Made by a program: the position numbers and the translations under genes. A stretch of DNA of 64,000 nucleotides from Candidatus Gastranaerophilales bacterium (lineage in GTDB: Bacteria > Cyanobacteriota > Vampirovibrionia > Gastranaerophilales > Gastranaerophilaceae): contig CALVAY010000004.1 in assembly GCA_944325665.1 (NCBI GenBank), forward strand, positions 49,888 to 113,887, given 5' to 3'. The notes under the pieces were generated by a model. The model saw only the letters and a program-made list of their open reading frames with translations. It had not been told where the DNA came from and searched no databases. Positions 60,485 to 64,000 of the stretch are shown here, piece by piece. Each line of letters opens with the position of its first letter. Position 1 is the first letter of the stretch.

Positions 60485-61519
60485 TTAATACCCCTCCAAA
60501 ATTTCCATCGCTGCAATTTTATTTGTATAGCTATTATCCAAATATTTTCGTGTAACAAGTGGTGTTGAATGTGCCATATAGCTTTGAATTTCATGTATTG
60601 GAACACAAGCTTGAGCCATACGAGTCCCAGCAGTGTGTCTAAATCCATTCCAACCATAGTATTTAACATTTGCTAACGCACAAGATTCTTTAAGCTTATT
60701 TTCTAAGGTTTTTTCACTACGTGGAGTTTTTCTTGATTTATTGATAAATACATATTCTGTATCGTTATCATCAAAATTTCTTGCAATAATTTCTTTTAGC
60801 TTTTTACCCATAGGCAATTCTATGGCTTTTCTGCTTTTAGAGTGTTCGCAAGGAACTATGATTTTATTGCGTTCCCAATCAACCCAATCTTTATTAAACA
60901 GACGGATATTTGCTCTTCTTAATGACGTAATTAAAGCACAATCTATCATATCAACAAGCCAGAGTGGAGAAACTTTTTTAATAGCTAAAATCTCATTTTT
61001 ATTCCAAAATTTAAAATTCTGCTGGTTATATAACCCTAGTTTTTTAACCTTTGAACAGGGATTCTTTAGAAGGATTTCATCGTCTATCGCAATATTATAC
61101 ATTTTAGATAGAGCACTAATGTATCTATCGATAGTAGTGTCTTTGTGATTTTTTACGGTTCTGCAATAATTTATAAGTCTATCAATATCGCTTCTTTTAA
61201 TATCTACTGCTGGTGTTGTAATGCCAAAATATTCATTAAAGAATTTAACTTTAGACCTTACGTGCTTTATATCTCCATTCTTTGCAAGGGTATATTGTTT
61301 GTATTTTTCACCCAATACACCTATTGTTATCACTCTATCGTTAGATAATTTTTCTTTATTTCTTAATTCGGCTTTTAAATTAGCAACATAAGCAAGAGCT
61401 TTTTCTCTTGAGTAACAGTTCTTACAAGCACCCTGATATTGCACTCCTGCCACTGTTATTTTATAAGAATAACCACCACGCTTATCTTTTCTAATATTGT
61501 TTTTATATTTACCAGCCAT
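60485..61519 (-). CDS. int: Tyrosine recombinase (site-specific integrase)
   Basis: A 344-aa integrase. An N-terminal AP2-like arm-binding region (YKNNIRKDKRGGYSYKITV with C-x-x-C in GACKNCYSREKA) is followed by a SAM-like core-binding domain (TIDRYISALSKMYNIAIDDE). Catalytic domain: first Arg in ALITSLRRANIRLFNKD, Lys region EHSKSRKAIELPMG, second Arg in WNGFRHTAGTRMAQA, then MAHSTPLVTRKYLDN with the nucleophile Tyr. The His usually three residues before the second Arg is Asn here. The gene points toward the tRNA, 65 bases away. It is separated from the AlpA-like gene by nine bases. Confidence 0.93.
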   Translation of the reverse strand: MAGKYKNNIRKDKRGGYSYKITVAGVQYQGACKNCYSREKALAYVANLKAELRNKEKLSNDRVITIGVLGEKYKQYTLAKNGDIKHVRSKVKFFNEYFGITTPAVDIKRSDIDRLINYCRTVKNHKDTTIDRYISALSKMYNIAIDDEILLKNPCSKVKKLGLYNQQNFKFWNKNEILAIKKVSPLWLVDMIDCALITSLRRANIRLFNKDWVDWERNKIIVPCEHSKSRKAIELPMGKKLKEIIARNFDDNDTEYVFINKSRKTPRSEKTLENKLKESCALANVKYYGWNGFRHTAGTRMAQACVPIHEIQSYMAHSTPLVTRKYLDNSYTNKIAAMEILEGY

Positions 61520-61528
61520 AATTGAACC

Positions 61529-61702
61529 TTATGACGCAAGAAAAACTTTAATTTCATCAATTTTAACGTACCAAATTGAACCAATTTGTTTGAAACAATT
61601 CGCTGGTATTGTTCCGTTGTTTTTCCAATCATAAATTGTGCTTACGCCTCGACCAATGACTTTTGCAAATTCTTTAATTGTCATAATGTTGAACATATTC
61701 AT
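61529..61702 (-). CDS. AlpA/Xis-like small helix-turn-helix protein
   Basis: A 57-aa protein from the ATG at 61702 (AAAGGA upstream; the frame is open to 61768 across the promoter). MTIKEFAKVIGRGVSTIYDW followed by KNNGTIPANCFKQIGSIWYV is the MerR/AlpA winged-helix excisionase pattern. It sits just upstream of the integrase in one operon, the usual place of a recombination directionality factor. Its promoter is flanked by repressor-type operators. A transcriptional activator role as in AlpA is also possible. Confidence 0.82.
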   Translation of the reverse strand: MNMFNIMTIKEFAKVIGRGVSTIYDWKNNGTIPANCFKQIGSIWYVKIDEIKVFLAS

Positions 61703-61734
61703 AAATATCCTTTCTTTTTTTGTACATCTTTTAC

Positions 61735-61846
61735 CGAACGTGTTCGTCATATTATATTTATACAACATATTTTTTGTTTTGTCAAGTTTTGTCGAACATG
61801 TTCGTTGATTTAAGTATTAAATTACATTATTTTCCGAACAAGTTCA
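61735..61846. promoter_or_regulatory. Three dyad operators for the element repressor
   Basis: CGAACGTGTTCG (61735-61746), CGAACATGTTCG (61793-61804) and CGAACAAGTTCA (61835-61846) share GAAC-N2-GTTC. The first sits at the predicted start of the minus transcript, the second just upstream of its -35, and the third just upstream of the -35 of the repressor gene. The spacing differs from Gram-positive LexA boxes (GAAC-N4-GTTC). Confidence 0.75.
61757..61785 (-). promoter_or_regulatory. Promoter of the xis-int operon
   Basis: On the minus strand: perfect TTGACA, 17-base spacer, TATAAA, flanked on both sides by CGAAC dyads. Confidence 0.75.
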
Positions 61847-61853
61847 TTTTTTC

Positions 61854-61882
61854 TTGACACATAACAGTTAAAAGAGTAGTAT
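61854..61882 (+). promoter_or_regulatory. Promoter of the XRE repressor gene
   Basis: TTGACA, 17-base spacer, TAGTAT, eight bases downstream of the third operator. Confidence 0.6.
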
Positions 61883-61905
61883 GATATACAAAAGGAGAAT
61901 CCCCG

Positions 61906-62322
61906 TTGAAAAATACAGAAGACATAAGCAAACAAGCAAAAATATATGAACAACTAATTCTCAATCAAATTGGTGCTTTTATTGCAAACAAAAGAAATGA
62001 AAAAAATATTACCATTAGAGAATTAAATAAAATTACTGGTGTCAGCATAGGTGTGATATCAGACCTAGAAAATGCTAAATCTATGCCAAGGGTTGAAACA
62101 TTAATTAAACTTGCTGAAGCTCTTGAAATTTCTTTATCCTTAATCTTTGAGAACATGAAACCAGCTACGCAAAAAACATCTAATAGCTCAAAAATCATAC
62201 CTGATGACATGAATAAATATGATAAAATAAGCACTTTACTTGCTGGGTTAAGCTACGCCAAAGAAGAAATTACCGATATTATTTCATATATTAAATTTAC
62301 TGATTATAAAAAACAAAAATGA
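61906..62322 (+). CDS. XRE-family repressor of the integrative element
   Basis: A 138-aa protein started at TTG with AAAGGAG eight bases upstream. After about 20 helical residues comes a Cro/C1 HTH: IGAFIANKRNEKNITIREL, NKITGVSIGVISDLENAKSM, PRVETLIKLAEALEISLSLI. The C-terminal 60 residues probably dimerise; there is no LexA-type Ser-Lys protease, so induction is not by self-cleavage. It is divergent from xis-int across three dyad operators, the position of a lysogeny repressor. Confidence 0.85.
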   Translation: MKNTEDISKQAKIYEQLILNQIGAFIANKRNEKNITIRELNKITGVSIGVISDLENAKSMPRVETLIKLAEALEISLSLIFENMKPATQKTSNSSKIIPDDMNKYDKISTLLAGLSYAKEEITDIISYIKFTDYKKQK

Positions 62323-62396
62323 GATGAGCTTATAGCTAAAATAGGTAAAAGTTGCCAGAATTGCTAAAAAATTTTCTGAGAAGATTAATTTTTACG

Positions 62397-62678
62397 TTAA
62401 TCTTTATTTTCAGCTGCCTCTATCGACGTTTTAGGAACTATTTTAAGTTCGCAGTCAAATAAGTCAAGAATTTCCATAACTTCAGCAAGTTGAAATGTTG
62501 CATTTGAGAATTTCTTAACTAAATTTGTTCTGCATCCAGACCGACCGAGTTTTTCTTCCAATATTCTTGCAAGTCCTGCTTTTGTTAGGTTTTGAGACTC
62601 CATGAATTCATTTAAGAAATCTTGTACTCTTTTTTTAATCTGGTCCGGGACTATATATTTGGGTTTTTGTTCTCGCAT
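62397..62678 (-). CDS. Helix-turn-helix regulator, second element control protein
   Basis: A 93-aa protein with AAGGGGG ahead of the ATG. QIKKRVQDFLNEFMESQNLT, then KAGLARILEEKLGRSGCRTN and LVKKFSNATFQLAEVMEILD form a lambda-repressor-like helix set. A short strand (CELKIVPK) and an acidic tail end it. It is divergent from the small phage-type genes and separated from them by two matched promoters, each with a near-palindromic 16-base site (62696-62788), consistent with self-control and control of the plus operon. Confidence 0.68.
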   Translation of the reverse strand: MREQKPKYIVPDQIKKRVQDFLNEFMESQNLTKAGLARILEEKLGRSGCRTNLVKKFSNATFQLAEVMEILDLFDCELKIVPKTSIEAAENKD

Positions 62679-62695
62679 CTCTACCCCCTTATCTA

Positions 62696-62788
62696 TATGA
62701 TAACTATATAGCTACTCTTGTCAAGTAAAGAATTGCTGCAAAAAATTATGCCAAAAAGTTGACAAGATATGTAGCCATATGGTTACAT
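62696..62788. promoter_or_regulatory. Divergent promoter pair with matched 16-bp dyads
   Basis: Minus: TTGACA (62719-62724), 16-base spacer, TATCAT. Plus: TTGACA (62759-62764), 18-base spacer, TTACAT. The spacers contain GTAGCTATATAGTTAT (62700-62715, minus) and GTAGCCATATGGTTAC (62771-62786, plus), near-palindromes differing at three positions. They are candidate operators for the HTH protein encoded at 62397-62678. Confidence 0.62.
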
Positions 62789-62849
62789 GTGAAACGTAAG
62801 CAGTGCACAGCTTCAAGTAAATACTAACTTTAAACAAAGGAGCAAAACT

Positions 62850-63143
62850 ATGCAAAATATCGTTATCACAACAGACTTAAATCTTGAAGAAGAAGCAAAG
62901 GTAATTAAATCACTCGAAAGCAAAATAGCGGAATTAAAAGAACTTAAAGACGAACGAATAGCCAAAGTTAAAGAAGTTATGAATAAAGCTAATGTCTTAG
63001 AATTGCAAGCTGGTTCACACACTTTCAAATTAACAGAAATAACAAGAAATAATATAGACACAAAAACATTAAAAACCAAGTATAGCGAATTATATAAAGC
63101 ACTATTAAAAGTTTCAACATATTTCAAATTCGATATTTTATAG
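62850..63143 (+). CDS. 97-aa phage-type protein, unknown
   Basis: A coiled-coil N-terminal half (LEEEAKVIKSLESKIAELKE, then LKDERIAKVKEVMNKAN) leads into a segment ending TRNNIDTKTLKTKYSELYKA and STYFKFDIL. The latter pattern (R-x-x-I-D-x-K-x-L-K then a T-Y-x-x-F end) is common in small phage and plasmid proteins of unknown role. AAAGGAG precedes the ATG. Its stop overlaps the GGGGATTATTCCCC hairpin. No function is assigned. Confidence 0.7.
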   Translation: MQNIVITTDLNLEEEAKVIKSLESKIAELKELKDERIAKVKEVMNKANVLELQAGSHTFKLTEITRNNIDTKTLKTKYSELYKALLKVSTYFKFDIL

Positions 63144-63169
63144 GGGATTATTCCCCTTCCCCTTAGGGG
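63143..63169 (+). repeat. Intergenic hairpin GGGGATTATTCCCC, first copy
   Basis: GGGGATTATTCCCC (63143-63156) overlaps the stop codon of the 97-aa gene and is followed by a second short hairpin CCCC TTA GGGG (63159-63169). A second copy of the first hairpin lies at 63658-63673. No T-run follows, so these are not classical terminators. Confidence 0.65.
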
Positions 63170-63209
63170 GTAAAAGTTAAGTAATAGTGATATATGAAAG
63201 GATTATAAA

Positions 63210-63650
63210 ATGACAATAACATATAAAGATGTAAACGATATATTCAGCAGAAACTTTGGTTCAGAAAACCTATACAAACGCAATTATTGCAATAACCTAT
63301 TATATACAGAAGGAATTTTAGACTTTGCACAGACTTTAGATGCCCATTGGCTAATTGATACCGTTATTTCATACATGCCAGAAGTTTTAAAGGTATATGA
63401 AACAGAAGAAGAGTCTTTCTTTATTGTTGAAATTGCAGTAGATAAAAAACATCAAGGTTACTTTGAGATTTATAGAGAAGGTTGGATTGGTAATGATTAT
63501 CACGAGTGTATAACAGTCGCTAAGCAAATGATTTCATTTATTGATTTGCCAACAAAAGACAATGAGGAGATTACAACATACAAATTCTTTTTAGAATTAG
63601 CATCGGTAAATCCAATTGTTTACACTCTACTTCTTACATCGGAACATTAA
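63210..63650 (+). CDS. DUF6876-like phage/plasmid protein
   Basis: A 146-aa protein whose core (YKRNYCNNLLYTEGILDFAQ then LDAHWLIDTVISYMPEVLKV) resembles DUF6876, a family of accessory proteins of phages and plasmids with the L-Y-T-x-G and W-L-I-D motifs. No activity is known. AAAGGA precedes the ATG. It is followed after eight bases by a second GGGGGATTATTCCCCC hairpin and then the cut gene at the window edge. Family membership is from motif memory. Confidence 0.6.
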   Translation: MTITYKDVNDIFSRNFGSENLYKRNYCNNLLYTEGILDFAQTLDAHWLIDTVISYMPEVLKVYETEEESFFIVEIAVDKKHQGYFEIYREGWIGNDYHECITVAKQMISFIDLPTKDNEEITTYKFFLELASVNPIVYTLLLTSEH

Positions 63651-63657
63651 CAATCAA

Positions 63658-63673
63658 GGGGGATTATTCCCCC
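63658..63673 (+). repeat. Intergenic hairpin GGGGGATTATTCCCCC, second copy
   Basis: A 5-bp G/C stem plus an inner A-T pair, the same core as at 63143-63156, again directly after a stop codon in the same operon. Confidence 0.65.
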
Positions 63674-63698
63674 TTATATCAAATATAAGGAATTAAAA

Positions 63699-64000
63699 AT
63701 GAAAAAAATAGAAAACGTTAAAATAAAAACATTTGAAGATTTCAAAGAACAATTAAAAAAGGTTAAGGAATCACAGTCAGAAATTGTTTTATCCTATTAC
63801 AAATATTGCCATCTGTATGATAAGGATGAGGATTTAGACTTTAATTTCTATAAAGATTTGATTTTGAAAGAGCTTGAGCCATACGGTTTAGAACCCTCAA
63901 AAATAACAGATGATTTAGATTTTATATTTAAATTCAAGAATAAAGCTGAGGCAATTATCCATATCAAGCCTTTTGGAATTGATTTAATCATCTATAAAAA
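63699..64000 (+). CDS. Unknown element protein, cut by window edge
   Basis: An ATG at 63699 with ATAAGGA upstream opens a frame of at least 100 codons to the window end. It starts MKKIENVKIKTFEDFKEQLK and is rich in Lys, Glu and aromatic residues. No motif is recognised. It belongs to the same operon as the preceding genes of the integrative element. Confidence 0.65.
   Translation, partial: MKKIENVKIKTFEDFKEQLKKVKESQSEIVLSYYKYCHLYDKDEDLDFNFYKDLILKELEPYGLEPSKITDDLDFIFKFKNKAEAIIHIKPFGIDLIIYK

Larger units (their letters stand above)
60421..64000. mobile_element. Integrative element (prophage- or ICE-like), left part
   Basis: Directly 3' of tRNA-Leu(GAG) lie an integrase reading toward the tRNA, an AlpA/Xis-like protein, a divergent XRE repressor with dyad operators, a second HTH protein and a plus-strand series of small phage-type genes of unknown role. 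This is the classical layout of an element integrated at a tRNA 3' end. No structural, lysis or conjugation gene is visible before the window ends, so the kind of element cannot be decided. The right attachment site is outside. Confidence 0.82.

Noticed and set aside
61735..61846. LexA (SOS) boxes
   Set aside because: The spacing is GAAC-N2-GTTC rather than the N4 of Gram-positive LexA sites, and the adjacent regulator has no LexA protease domain.
1..64000. CRISPR array, rRNA genes or insertion sequence
   Set aside because: No regularly spaced repeat-spacer pattern, rRNA-like sequence or transposase gene was found. The only mobile-element signals are at the right end.

Overview
This window is AT-rich chromosomal DNA from a Gram-negative anaerobic bacterium. 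Its envelope is LPS-type (lpxA, fabZ, lpxC, lpxD and an rfaE2-type heptose adenylyltransferase). Rubrerythrin and a radical-dehydratase activase point to anaerobic life. A DUF3326 protein, the yggS-sepF pair, a flagellin and a pilin-like protein with an unusual N-terminal motif together suggest a non-photosynthetic cyanobacterial relative such as Gastranaerophilales/Vampirovibrionia. That placement is inferred from gene content, not from a search.

Layout. 1-5.3 kb: a cut BioG-like esterase gene, then a tight plus-strand trio (TPR protein, tRNA-dihydrouridine synthase, GIY-YIG protein) and a low-complexity Lys/Ala-rich protein. 5.3-11 kb: a minus-strand cob(I)alamin adenosyltransferase and a compact minus operon, ROK sugar kinase - holA - holB - DUF3326 - pilin-like protein. 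11-17 kb: a 58-aa gene, thrS, small regulators, HU, an SDR reductase and lineage-type unknowns. 17-24 kb: DUF1015, a GH13 debranching enzyme, DAHP synthase, tRNA-Leu(UAG), a candidate small RNA, and the cca and rsmE genes. 24-34 kb: flagellin with a sigma-28-like promoter, a sugar aminotransferase, activase, rubrerythrin, two paralogous cell-wall hydrolases, 5-FCL, a HIT protein and two unknown proteins. 34-56 kb: an almost unbroken run of minus-strand housekeeping genes (ferredoxin, scpB, scpA, smc, lepB, polyprenyl synthase, M29 peptidase, the lipid A genes, rfaE2, a parvulin lipoprotein, mfd, a second ROK kinase, PlsC and a 1221-aa zinc-ribbon/ATPase/TPR protein). 56-60.2 kb: pdxJ, yggS-sepF and acpP-fabF, each with a readable promoter or terminator.

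60.2 kb to the end: tRNA-Leu(GAG) with a duplicated 5' end, followed by the left part of an integrative element (tyrosine integrase, AlpA/Xis-like protein, XRE repressor, a second HTH regulator and phage-type small genes). Its two divergent control regions each carry their own dyad operators. The right end of the element lies outside the window.

The sequence supports several regulatory observations. There is a set of SD-less genes whose start codons sit about one -10-to-TSS distance behind a -10 box, so they are probably leaderless. There is a candidate C/U-rich small RNA with a strong terminator. A 22-bp promoter-like sequence is shared by two loci. Several small genes (58, 54 and 59 aa) are easy to miss. 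Many hairpin terminators overlap stop codons. Where stated, starts were chosen by Shine-Dalgarno position; TTG and GTG starts are common here.
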